From NCBI GenBank assembly GCA_964496595.1, contig CAZCAI010000128.1:1-14678 (forward strand): 14,678 nucleotides of DNA. Reading direction: 5' to 3'. The stretch comes from JAAAOZ01 sp964496595. GTDB lineage: Bacteria > Chloroflexota > Anaerolineae > B4-G1 > SLSP01. Positions 1-9,100 of the stretch are shown here, in pieces. The notes beneath the pieces are model-generated. The model saw nothing but the letters and a program-made list of their open reading frames with translations. It had not been told where the DNA came from and did no database searches. Both the position numbers and the translations under genes were made by a program. The first letter of the stretch is position 1; every line of letters begins with the position of its first letter.

Positions 1-30
1 CGCCCCCCCGGCAAATTCATCCCCAATCTT

Positions 31-53
31 TCACCCAATTCCCTATATGAGCC
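31..53. repeat. End of an interspersed intergenic repeat, left copy
   Basis: This 23-base stretch is the reverse complement of 14229-14251, with 22 of 23 positions identical. In the same orientation it also resembles 14398-14432: both have CACCCAATT, then GAGCCTTT after a short variable gap. It appears to be one end of a repeat family that also occurs beyond the reverse transcriptase gene. The rest of this copy may run off the window. No coding sequence overlaps it. Confidence 0.6.
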
Positions 54-190
54 TTTGTAATTACATCCTATTCGCTCCAAACTGATTGCCAAATCCGTGC
101 CTTTTAGACATATTTTGAACGTATTTTCAGCTTGTGCAAGCAAAACGGGATCTATCGATCCCCTTGGAGCGAGAATGGGAAAGCTCCAAA

Positions 191-228
191 CACCAGAAGC
201 CCCGCGATGCGCTGCGGGGCTTCTGGTG
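191..228 (-). terminator. Strong hairpin, probable terminator of the DUF11 gene
   Basis: A perfect 15-bp stem (191-205 pairing with 214-228) encloses an 8-base loop. It is GC-rich at the loop end and starts 39 bases beyond the stop codon of the minus-strand gene. On the minus strand it is followed by only three T residues (TTTGGAGC), so the U-tract is weak, but stem strength and position make termination the simplest reading. It could work in both directions. Confidence 0.75.
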
Positions 229-266
229 CAACATCCAACTTAAACTGTGCGTATATTCTGCAAGCC

Positions 267-3098
267 TCATTGATTACGGACGACGAGCGGCAGATAGACG
301 TAGCGCCGGCCCGCACCAACCCGCGTGGAGACCGCCGGGCCGACGTCGCTGACGCCCTCGGCGCAGGTCACGCCGTAGGCCTCGTTGACGACGGTGCCAT
401 CCTGCGTCGCCTCCACACTGAACTGAACCTTCTTCTGCGAGGACATCGCCAACGCCGAAATCTCCCACCGCACGAGGTTCTCAGTCTTGATCCACTCGCC
501 GGACGCGGAGATGGTGTCGGTCAGGAGTGTGGTATTGGCCGGGATCGTGTCGGTGATGACCAAGTCCGTCGCCTGCTCGCCGTGATTCTTCATGGTGATT
601 ACGTAGTCAATCGCCTCACCGACCTTGACCGAGGCCGGCGCATCCTTCGTGATCTCCAGCACCGGCTCATCGGCGGCGTAGGCCACCGCGTCGACCTCGA
701 CCGGAGCCAGCAGCTCAGGATGGGTGATGATGGCCGTGTTGCTGATCGGCCCGCGATAGTCCTCATCCACCAGCACCGTGAAAGTGATAACCTCCTCGCC
801 GAAGGCCGCCACATCCCCCTGCCATTGCAAGCTGACGAAGTCGCTTTCCGGCTCGTCGGCGGCGCTGGCCACCGCATCCCGTTGATAGGTCGCGACCTCC
901 CAGGGGAAGGTATCGAAGACCTGGACGTTCTCCAGATCCAGCGGGCTGGAGTTCACTACGTGGATCGTGTAGGTGAGGAGGTTGCCCTTCCCCGGCTCGA
1001 CCAACGTCGGCGTGACGGCCTTGTAGGAATCGATCAAGCCCACCTCGACGACCGTCGTCGTCACGGGCACGCCGGTGGAGGAGAGCCAGCCTGTGCCGCT
1101 GATCTCACTCTCGTACCAGTGGGTCGTGTAGTGATTGACAATCTGCGTGCCGCTGATCAGGTCATCATCGACGCGCACGCTGAACCAACGCGGCTCATCC
1201 AAAACCTCGCCCGTCCCCAGCGCCGGCAACGTCCATGAGATGATGCGCATTCCCCAGGTGCCGGTCATCGCATGATAGGCGCCACCGTGGCTGGCCGTGA
1301 TGAAGGTCATGCCGGAGGGCACCGAGTCGATGATGTGGGGGAACGGCGGCCCCTCAGCAGCCAACGCCGTGTTGCGCACACCAATCGTGTAGGTCAGGAC
1401 CTGCCCCCGCCCGATGATCTTCGACGCCGATTTCTTGGAGACCAGATAGGCCAAATGGGTGATCTTGCCGACAGCTGTGTCACTCACCGGCGCAGTCTCC
1501 GCCGCATTGGCGAAGCCATCCGTGATCACCGTCGTAACCGAGTATTGATTGCCTTCCTCGCCGCCGATGGTGGAGACGCCGCCGAGACCGGGGCGGAGCG
1601 TGAACGTGATACCTGCCTCGTAATCCAGCGGGCCGATCCATTCAAAGACGGCCTTCTTATCGCCCTGCGCGAGTTGCTGGAACGTGCCGACATCTGGATC
1701 GCGTTGGAAATCGACGGTCTTGATGCTCACCCGGCTGAAGGTCATCACGGCGCGGGCGTCAATCGCGCTGCCCGGCCCCAGGTTGCGGATAATGATCGTC
1801 GGCGTGACGGGGCCGCTGTCGCTGCCGCCGCCGGGCTTCTTGGCGATGGGATCAAACCACGATTCGATTTCAAAAACCCCACCTTTGACCGTGCTGGTCT
1901 GCGGGCGACCCGGCGCGCAGACCTCTTCCGCGCTGCACACGCCGTACTCATCGTTGACAATCGCCACGCCCATCACATCGGAGATGGCGACGGTGAAGGT
2001 GAACTCGGCGATCTCGCCGGTGTCCAGGCTCGAAATCTCCCAGCCGATGACGCCATCCGTCATCGTATCGCCGCCCGCGACGTAGGTCACGCCGGAGGGC
2101 ACGACATCCGTGATGCGCACGTCCGTCGCCAAGGAACCGGTGTTGAGCAGCGTCAAGTAGTAGGTCATATCCCGATTCGAACCGGGCGGATCGGGCCGTA
2201 CCTCTTTGGAAAGGCGGAAAATGGGGTCCACAATCGTCACGGTGTAGGGTTCGCCCGCGACGACCTCGGTCTCCGCGCTATCGACCTGGTAGGCTTCATT
2301 GATAATCTGCGTACCGCTGACGACATCATCGGCCATCACGCTGAAGGTGAAGGCCGTGGATTCGCCCAGATCTAACGTGACGTTGCGCGTCCAATCTACA
2401 AAGACGCTGTCGCCGACCGTGCGAGTGATGCCATCGGCGCTCACATCTAACACGGCGGTATCCGTCGGCGCCTGATCGGTCACCGTGAGCGGCAAATTCG
2501 CCGCCGGCTGCCCTTGATTGCGCACCACCAGCGTGTAGATCAGGGGCTTGTTCGCGCCGGGCTTCATCGGCGTCGCCGATTTTTCGATGACGAAGATCGG
2601 ATGATCGGTGACCATCGTCTCCGCCGTCATACTGATGCGGCCCGTCGTCGCCTGGCTGATGACCGCCGTGTTCGCCACCGTGCCGGTGATGTTCTCATCC
2701 AACATCACGCTGTAGGTGAAGTGCGCGGTCGCATCAAAGCCCACATCCCCCAGCCAGGAGAGCGTATCGCCCTCTATCGTCGGGGTCGGCGTCACATCCG
2801 AGGCCAACGTCCCAGAGATGTAGGTAATCGGCCCGGTCAGCACATCGCTGAGCGCCACATTGGTGGCCGTCCACGCCCCCGTATTCCGAATCTGAATCTG
2901 ATAGGTCAACGTCGTGCCGCCCACATAGGTCAGCGTCGGCGAGACCGTCTTCACGGAGAGTGAGAGCTTGGGGTAACCGGCTGGCGGCTCGATGGGGTCC
3001 GCCGCCACCATCCCGCTCAACGCGATGAGCAGCAACATCAACCCGCCCCCGAGCGCAAAACCAAGTCGTACAATCCGTTTCCAAACCTGCCTATTCAT
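267..3098 (-). CDS. Secreted DUF11-repeat surface protein
   Basis: This 943-residue protein is probably exported and placed at or outside the cell surface. Residues 1-33 form a signal peptide: basic start (NRQVWKR), hydrophobic core at about 12-31, and a VAA cleavage site before DP. The rest is about seven repeats of the DUF11 type (conserved repeat domain, beta-sandwich). Each has a lysine-rich entry, 'LTYTI.V.N.G' and 'ITD..P.G.T', starting near residues 45, 168, 293, 412 (degenerate), 552, 690 and 825. It ends in RRYVYLPLVVRNQ, a C-terminal motif recurrent in Chloroflexota exported proteins. The start is supported by GGAGGT at 3104-3109 (complement), five bases upstream. It is transcribed away from the cas operon and probably unrelated to it. 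DUF11 proteins usually act as adhesins or cell-wall scaffolds. The specific role is unknown. Confidence 0.9.
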   Translation of the reverse strand: MNRQVWKRIVRLGFALGGGLMLLLIALSGMVAADPIEPPAGYPKLSLSVKTVSPTLTYVGGTTLTYQIQIRNTGAWTATNVALSDVLTGPITYISGTLASDVTPTPTIEGDTLSWLGDVGFDATAHFTYSVMLDENITGTVANTAVISQATTGRISMTAETMVTDHPIFVIEKSATPMKPGANKPLIYTLVVRNQGQPAANLPLTVTDQAPTDTAVLDVSADGITRTVGDSVFVDWTRNVTLDLGESTAFTFSVMADDVVSGTQIINEAYQVDSAETEVVAGEPYTVTIVDPIFRLSKEVRPDPPGSNRDMTYYLTLLNTGSLATDVRITDVVPSGVTYVAGGDTMTDGVIGWEISSLDTGEIAEFTFTVAISDVMGVAIVNDEYGVCSAEEVCAPGRPQTSTVKGGVFEIESWFDPIAKKPGGGSDSGPVTPTIIIRNLGPGSAIDARAVMTFSRVSIKTVDFQRDPDVGTFQQLAQGDKKAVFEWIGPLDYEAGITFTLRPGLGGVSTIGGEEGNQYSVTTVITDGFANAAETAPVSDTAVGKITHLAYLVSKKSASKIIGRGQVLTYTIGVRNTALAAEGPPFPHIIDSVPSGMTFITASHGGAYHAMTGTWGMRIISWTLPALGTGEVLDEPRWFSVRVDDDLISGTQIVNHYTTHWYESEISGTGWLSSTGVPVTTTVVEVGLIDSYKAVTPTLVEPGKGNLLTYTIHVVNSSPLDLENVQVFDTFPWEVATYQRDAVASAADEPESDFVSLQWQGDVAAFGEEVITFTVLVDEDYRGPISNTAIITHPELLAPVEVDAVAYAADEPVLEITKDAPASVKVGEAIDYVITMKNHGEQATDLVITDTIPANTTLLTDTISASGEWIKTENLVRWEISALAMSSQKKVQFSVEATQDGTVVNEAYGVTCAEGVSDVGPAVSTRVGAGRRYVYLPLVVRNQ

Positions 3099-3239
3099 TT
3101 TCTACCTCCAAAAACACTATATGAGTAGAATCTTCCACCCACTCTCCTATTTAGTATGTCGTCGTCCGGCGTGTAATCCTGCGGGAATCGAGTTTCTAAA
3201 GCCCCGCTGACCAGAGGATAGTTTTTGTATCGCCCGATT

Positions 3240-3440
3240 GGGATGGTTCATTTTCCGGGATAATTAGGTTTACACTCTGTTCAGCGACTAAAGTCCCTTC
3301 GAGAGGCGCTACGCGCCAGGCATCCTCCTTCGAGGATGCGATAGGCCGTCTGCGAAGGCAGACGGTTGGCCGCCAGGCCTTTCCAGGGTACTTCAGTGCC
3401 CGTAGAGTAAAAAAGTGTCAACCTATCTGTGAACCATCCC
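3240..3440. repeat. Multi-hairpin element with inverted ends
   Basis: The outer ends are an 11-bp perfect inverted repeat (GGGATGGTTCA at 3240-3250, complement at 3430-3440). A second imperfect pair lies inside it (AGGTTTACACT 3266-3276 against AGTGTCAACCT 3414-3424, 10 of 11 pairing). A third imperfect pair closes the core (3287-3297 with 3386-3397). The core carries successive hairpins: GGCGC/GCGCC (3305-3317), an 8-bp stem with CTTC loop (3320-3339) and an 8-bp stem with GAAG loop (3346-3365). No open frame fits. It could be a non-autonomous mobile element or a structured RNA. I see no clear target duplication. Confidence 0.55.
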
Positions 3441-3442
3441 TA

Positions 3443-3466
3443 GCGCGGGGACTCCTATCCCCGCGC
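3443..3466. repeat. GC-rich hairpin
   Basis: A 9-bp perfect stem (GCGCGGGGA at 3443-3451 with TCCCCGCGC at 3458-3466) has a six-base loop. It sits just outside the multi-hairpin element and has no T-run on either side, so it is not a typical terminator. Its role is unknown. Confidence 0.6.
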
Positions 3467-3679
3467 GGTGAGGCGACAACTATTCCCCAATTAATTTTTG
3501 AAAGTCCATTATCTGCGGGCACTGTGGGCGCAATTGACCCCGTCCTATCTCCATGCCATCCTCGCGCCGTGTTCTGCCTGGGGACTGAGAGCGGCGTCTC
3601 TCTGCCCTTCGCATCGTCCCGACGAATGGCAGACGTAGGCGCGTGACATTTAGTCCGGTTAAATTGGTGCGAGAAAAAC

Positions 3680-3708
3680 TTGAACATCGGATTATCTTAT
3701 GCTACACT
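3680..3708 (+). promoter_or_regulatory. Probable sigma70-type promoter of the cas operon
   Basis: TTGAAC (3680-3685) and TACACT (3703-3708) are separated by exactly 17 bases, and a TG at 3700-3701 gives an extended -10. Transcription would start near 3715, about 60 bases before the cmr1 start. The surroundings are AT-rich compared with the genes. The match is by eye. Confidence 0.55.
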
Positions 3709-3776
3709 ATGAAAGCGTGTGGGTTGTAATTTTTTGTTGCTGATCGGGGTCGTGATATTGATCCAGGAGGGTAGTT

Positions 3777-5003
3777 ATGAAGATTACGTTGAAAACACTG
3801 ACGCCTTTGTGGACGGGGGGCGTGGATGGCGAGAGCAATCGCGTGCAGGAGACGGGCGTCATCGGCAGCTTGCGGTGGTGGTATGAGGTCATCGTGCGAG
3901 GCTTGGGGGGCTATGTAGGTAGTCCCATCTCCGATAACCCCAAGGAGCGTTGCGAATTCGACACGGATGCCTATCAAAAGGCACTACGGGCGAATCGCCC
4001 TCAAGCGGAGGCATTGGCAGAGGGACAAAAAAATCTCAGCGCCGTGACGTATCTTTTCGGCGCGACGGGCTGGGCGCGGCTGTTTCGGCTGCGCTCTTTG
4101 AATGCTCCGCGCATCCCCTTGCACTTCCGCACGACGACGTCAATCAACAAGAACTGGCTGGGACGAATCTTCGGCGGTCGAGAGGAGCGGGGGTATGCAA
4201 TCGACGATCTGGAAGTTGTATATGGTGACTTGGACTTTGAGTTGACCTGCCGACGACACGACGAAGAGTACGTTCAAGAACAGTTGGCGTTCCTGCTGCG
4301 CTTCATTGAAAAATACGGTAGCTTAGGCGCCAAGCCGCAGCACGGATTTGGTCAGATTGGTGATGTATCCTTGCCCGATGAGATGGCGCAGGCCACGGTT
4401 CAAAGCGGCATACAAGCATTACGGCAGCGGTTGACGAGCGGGGCATGGCGCACAACCGGGCCGACTGTGGACACGCCGTATGACCTGAACAACTTTTTCC
4501 ACCACACATATCGGCTCTCCGAAAGTGTGCTCTATCGCTTTAAAAAAACCAGCGCGCATTTTGGCAGTGCTGATCGAGAAAATGAAGAAGCTTATCTGCC
4601 CTGTGCCTTTGATTTTCGCTATAAGGGGGCCGAGGGTGAACATCTGGGATTCCGCCGTTGGCTGAAGGAAGAGAAAGGGTGGCAAGAAAGCGATGACCCT
4701 GATCAGTTGGGGCCGCTGGATAAGCTGATGGGGCCACGATCCCGATGGAAAAACAACCGTGAATATTATGTCAGCATCAACGATGAGTTGCGCACGGCCA
4801 GCCGCGTATACTTTGGCATGCCGGTCCAGGCCGAAGAGGGATATCACATCGTGCTCTTTGGATTTGCTCCCTCTCAGGTCATTTCTGTGGATGATCTGAG
4901 CGCTCTCTGTCAAGAGTACATGCAAATGTTTAGCGCGTCGCAAGTCCGGCAAGTTCTGGGTAGGGAGTTGCTTGCTTCACACACGACGGGAGGTGCTGCA
5001 TGA
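3777..5003 (+). CDS. cmr1: Cmr1-like RAMP protein, type III CRISPR effector
   Basis: Cmr1 is a Cas7-group RAMP protein that sits at the crRNA 3' end of Cmr complexes. The 408 residues show the family layout: a TPLWTGG opening (9-15), the 'ETGVIGSLRWWYEVIVRGLGG' helix (25-45) carrying the typical GSLRWWYE signature, LFGATGWARLFRL (93-105) and a glycine-rich RAMP loop, GSLGAKPQHGFGQ (181-193). The C-terminal half (220-400) is less conserved. AGGAGG at 3765-3770 lies six bases before the ATG. The gene is first in the operon, behind a good promoter, and overlaps the next gene by four bases (ATGA). Its G+C content is clearly below that of the cas genes after base 7010. The assignment to Cmr1 is by motif recognition. 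Confidence 0.9.
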   Translation: MKITLKTLTPLWTGGVDGESNRVQETGVIGSLRWWYEVIVRGLGGYVGSPISDNPKERCEFDTDAYQKALRANRPQAEALAEGQKNLSAVTYLFGATGWARLFRLRSLNAPRIPLHFRTTTSINKNWLGRIFGGREERGYAIDDLEVVYGDLDFELTCRRHDEEYVQEQLAFLLRFIEKYGSLGAKPQHGFGQIGDVSLPDEMAQATVQSGIQALRQRLTSGAWRTTGPTVDTPYDLNNFFHHTYRLSESVLYRFKKTSAHFGSADRENEEAYLPCAFDFRYKGAEGEHLGFRRWLKEEKGWQESDDPDQLGPLDKLMGPRSRWKNNREYYVSINDELRTASRVYFGMPVQAEEGYHIVLFGFAPSQVISVDDLSALCQEYMQMFSASQVRQVLGRELLASHTTGGAA

Positions 5004-6118
5004 CGTACGATTATTATGTCGCTTTAGATCAAAAACGGTACGATTTTCGGGACGTTGAAAGTATGACCGTGCATTACCATCGTTTAGCCGCCGGTGATGC
5101 CAAGGACAAAGAATCGGCCAACAATATCCGCGCAACCTGGCAGGATATGCGATTGGAGAATTCGAATGTGCCGGTGGTTGCCCTTCAGGAGCACGTCGAG
5201 GCGCTGCCTTTCGATATCAGCCTGTTCCCGTCCTTCACTCTCTGGCTGCAATTTTCCTTTCGACTCACCAAAGCTTACCTTTCCAAGGATGAGCGAGATT
5301 TCTACATTGTAGATAACCCCATCCGGCGCGACAAGGTCTTTAGAGCGCCGTATGTGGCCCCCTCAAGTTGGAAAGGGAATCTACGCGCGGTGCTGTGGAA
5401 TTTAGGCTACGAAGCGGATGATCCGCGCATTCGCCGGCTCTTTGGAAATGAGCCTGGGGCCGAGGAAGGGTTCCGAGCCGGCCGGCTGCGGTTCTTCCCT
5501 ACCTTTTTCAAACAGCATGGCTTGGAAATCATCAATCCCCATGATCGTCAACGACGTGTGGGCAAGAATCCGATATTATTCGAGAGTGTGCCGCCTGGTA
5601 CCCCCGGCGCTTTTTCTTTGCTCTATCTCCCCTTTGATCGAGTTGGGAGGGGGGAAGAGGAGGAAAAAGAGGAAACGCGGCGTCAAGTTGCGGAGGATCT
5701 TCGCCTGGTGGCTGAAAGTGTGCCGGCGATGTTCTGCTCATTCGGCTTTGGGGCCAAAACCAGCAGCGGTTTTGGAGCAGCGGTCGATAACTTCCTCAGC
5801 AAACGGGATCAACAGCGTTATGACTTGCCGGCGGGCCGTGCGCAACTCAAAGCCATCTTGGGAGAGTCAGAAGCAACCCGGGCCTTTCGAGCATCTTATG
5901 GCAAGCTGGAGGATTTCTCCCCGGATGAGTGGGAAATCCTGCTAGAAGGTAATCCTGAGATGCGACGAGCCTATGAGGCAGCCTGTGAGGCGCGCGAGCG
6001 TCATCAACACAATCTCCAGACCGGACAGATCAGCCGAGAGATCGAGAATTTCGACGACGTGACGGCGGCGCTCAAGACATGGGCAACAGACTTACGCGAG
6101 GAGGTACGCGATGTATAA
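5000..6118 (+). CDS. Cmr6-like RAMP (Cas7 group) protein
   Basis: A 372-residue RAMP protein. Cmr6-type features are APSSWKGNLRAVL (120-132), RLFGNE (146-151), GRLRFFPTFF (161-170), then EIINPHDR...NPILFESVPPGT (176-201) and the glycine-rich loop GFGAKTSSGFG (249-259). This 'NPH... / GAKTSSGFG' ending is how Cmr6 proteins read, and Cmr1 with Cmr6 caps one end of the complex. One oddity is VDNPIRRD (104-111) just before the SSWKG motif, which resembles the catalytic-loop region of Csm3/Cmr4 backbones. A charged stretch (GEEEEKEETRR, 218-228) and a helical C-terminal tail (about 270-372) are extra. The start overlaps cmr1 by four bases with GGGAGG at 4988-4993. The end overlaps the cas10 gene by eight bases. 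Confidence 0.8.
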   Translation: MTYDYYVALDQKRYDFRDVESMTVHYHRLAAGDAKDKESANNIRATWQDMRLENSNVPVVALQEHVEALPFDISLFPSFTLWLQFSFRLTKAYLSKDERDFYIVDNPIRRDKVFRAPYVAPSSWKGNLRAVLWNLGYEADDPRIRRLFGNEPGAEEGFRAGRLRFFPTFFKQHGLEIINPHDRQRRVGKNPILFESVPPGTPGAFSLLYLPFDRVGRGEEEEKEETRRQVAEDLRLVAESVPAMFCSFGFGAKTSSGFGAAVDNFLSKRDQQRYDLPAGRAQLKAILGESEATRAFRASYGKLEDFSPDEWEILLEGNPEMRRAYEAACEARERHQHNLQTGQISREIENFDDVTAALKTWATDLREEVRDV

Positions 6119-9100
6119 CCTGACCTTAATAGCCGACAAGCGGCAGACCATCCTCCTGGCCGAAATCGCCGGCCTGTTGCACAACCTGGGCAAGCTAGAT
6201 CCGAATTTTTCACCCTTCGGTTGTGATAAAGAGACGTTGATAGCCCACGATCTTTACATCCCAGGTGAATATAATTTCAAACGCTTTGCTGCTCCCAATC
6301 TCGATCTAATTGTTTCTAAGCTGCGAGAAATACTTGAAGGCAAGGAGGTCGCTTCGGATGAGATTCTCGAAGCGATACGCGCAAATCCAGACCTTTTAGC
6401 GCGCGCGCGGGAGATAAAACCTGCGGAAGAGACAGAAGAGGTCTGGCTTTCTCACGTCGCAAAGGCTGGCCAAGACTTTAATCGCTTCTGTCAGACAGAT
6501 GGCCCTTTGTATCTTTGCCATACCGAGAAAAGAAAACAAGAACGTGAGCAGGCACAACAGCGTCTTCCCGAAATAGAATCCGAGATTGCAGAGGCTAAAC
6601 GCCTCTCACAAGGGCCAAGGATTGGGGAACTATACCAAGAGAAGACGCGATTGTCCCAACGTTTGAACGAGCCTTCAACGGAGATTTATCGCCAAGAGCG
6701 AGAAGCGCAAGCTGCCCGAGAGCAGCGGTTTAGGAAGTGTAAGTTGGGGGTTGCAGAGAGCTTATGGACGTTGTCCGACCTGTTGACGTTGTTCTGGGAT
6801 AATTTTTTCTGGAAACCCCAAGATGATGCTTCAGACGGAGACTACGAGCGAGTTTCATCACTGAAGCCATTGTTCCAGAAGGATCAAGATGTTCATTTGT
6901 CGGCTCTCCTCGTTCTTTCTCATGGTGAAGTTTCTGGAGGAGAGAAGAATTTATTGCTCTTGGACGAGGATGATAATGATGTAAGGGCTGATCCTAGCGA
7001 TGGGGACTGGCCGTTCGCTACCGCCTTCGGCTATGACCGCGCCGCCCTCGACCTCTGGGCACTCCAATCCCACCGCTTCGACCTCATCGAGCAGGCCCTC
7101 GCGGCCTGCGCTGACCCCGTCGAACGGCGCGCCGACTTCGTGACGCACGCCGAGGACATCCTCCGGCGCGGCCTGGGCGATACCCAATGGCCCATCAACG
7201 AGATCGACCTGTGGGACTACGCCTCGGCCATCGCGGCGCTCTTCAAGAGCGGCATGGCCCGCGCCCACTTAGATGACGCTATCCCCTCCGTCGATGAGAT
7301 GCGCTGGCGATTCCTCTCCGTGCGCTTCGACGGCCTGGGCTATCTGGGCCAGGCGCACCACGTCACCGACCTGTTGGGGCGGCAGGATAGCATCGAGATC
7401 GCCTTAGATGCCGTGCAAGAACTGCTGGAGGCGACCTACCCGCTGGGCAACGAGGTCTATCGCGATGAGAACGGCGCCGTCTTCATCGTGCCCGGCTGGG
7501 AGAAGGACGCCCACTCGGTGCTGGCATTGCAAGATGGCGACGGCATGACCTTAGAGGAGCACATCCAGGCAGCTTTCCGAGAGGCGACGCGCGCGGCGTC
7601 CGACAAAATAGAATCCCTACCCGCGTTGGCGGGGGAACTGAAGCCAGTGATCCACGAAGGGGAAAGCCTTCGCGGCAAGGCATTGCAATTAGGGGCCTAC
7701 CTCGCCGGCCTGGATCATGCCCTCACCGCCGACCCAACCCGCATGGCTGAATGGTGGCGCGACGCCCAGGCCGAGGAGCGGGAGATTTGCACCGTCTGCG
7801 GCGTGCGGCCCGTCGGCTACCGACCCCGCGATGTGGACTTCCCCCGGTGGGTCAAAGCCAAGAAGGCGAGAAAGCGTCACGTCTGCTGTGTCTGCCTGCA
7901 CCGACGCGGACGGCGCGCGGCGCAGTGGCTGACAGAAGCGCCCGACACCACCATCTGGGCCGATGAGATCGTGGACAAGAACAGCCGCTTCGCGCTGCTC
8001 GTCGGCAAGTTCGACCTCACCCGCTGGTTGGATGGCACCTTGATCCCCACGATGCAGAAGCCGGCCTCCTTCGCGCGCGTGCAGCGCTGCTGGGAGACGA
8101 CGGAGGCGTTCTGGGAAGAGGTTGAAGCCGAGACGATCCCGCAGAAACTTCACAAGCGCAATCGCCTGCGGATTATCCCCCGGAACGCGCGCGCCCTCAA
8201 GAAGCTGGGCAAGTATCACACCTACGAGTTGGAGATCGATGGGCAAAGCATGGGCGTGGTCTGGGACCCGGTCGGTCAGCACTTTATCACCACCGAAAAC
8301 CTGGCCGATCTCGCGCGCCGCTGGGACATTCCCACCCGGCAAGATGATGCGCCCGTTCCCGTGGTGCAGCGCTGGCTGGAATCGCGCGGGGATCACGTCT
8401 GGAACCTCTATGAGCCATCGGGCTACACGAGTTCAGGGAAACCACAGACAGAAAGCGTCGCGGTCGAATTTGAGGCCGCCCTCGGCGACGAGACACCCTA
8501 CACGCCCTACATCCCACTGCTCTCCGAGCCGAGCGTCTTTATGGCCCTGATCCCGGCGACCCAGGCGCTGGACATCGTCGCGGCGATCCAGCAGGCCTAC
8601 GAGCGGGAGATGTCCAAGGTACAGGATCGATTGCCGCTGCATTTGGGCGTGGTCATCGCTCAGCGCCGGACGCCCCTGCGCGCTGTGCTGGACGCTGGTC
8701 GCGCGCTCTTGGAACGGCCTACACGCTGGGAGGCGTGGCAGGTGGCGGCGGAACCTCAGCATCACGGGACGCCGCCGGCCGATCCGCATCTCAAGGCGGA
8801 CGCGCACTTTGCCCAGTGGTGGGAGGCGCCGCTGGAACAGGACGGGCGGGAGCTGACCTTGCGCGTCGCGGATCGCATGGGCGATGGCGAGACTGAGGAT
8901 GTGTGGCATGCCCATTTCTGCATCACCTCGCCCGAAAACCTGAAAGGCGGGGAGAAGGCATTGGACCCCCAACACGACGTGACCCACGTCTCAGACCTCA
9001 CCGAGGGCCAGCCGGTTTATCTGAATCCCGCCACCTTCGACTTCGAATACTTAGACACCACCGCGCGACGCTTCACCATCGCCTATGATCAAGCCAGCGG

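Larger units (their letters stand above)
3099..3776. other. Intergenic region between divergent genes, no convincing gene
   Basis: This 678-base gap separates the minus-strand DUF11 gene from the plus-strand cas operon. It holds a multi-hairpin element (3240-3440), a separate hairpin (3443-3466) and the cas promoter (3680-3708). Short open frames on both strands have no recognisable domain, no good ribosome binding site and run across the hairpins, so I do not call them. No CRISPR repeat-spacer pattern is present. Confidence 0.7.

Noticed and set aside
132..2963. Long plus-strand open frames opposite the DUF11 gene
   Set aside because: They are Arg/His/Asp-rich antisense shadows of a high-G+C coding region. 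The minus-strand frame has a signal peptide, repeats and a ribosome binding site.
3418..3687. 89-codon minus-strand frame upstream of the cas promoter
   Set aside because: It runs through the GC hairpin at 3443-3466 and over the cas promoter, has no recognisable domain and no convincing start.
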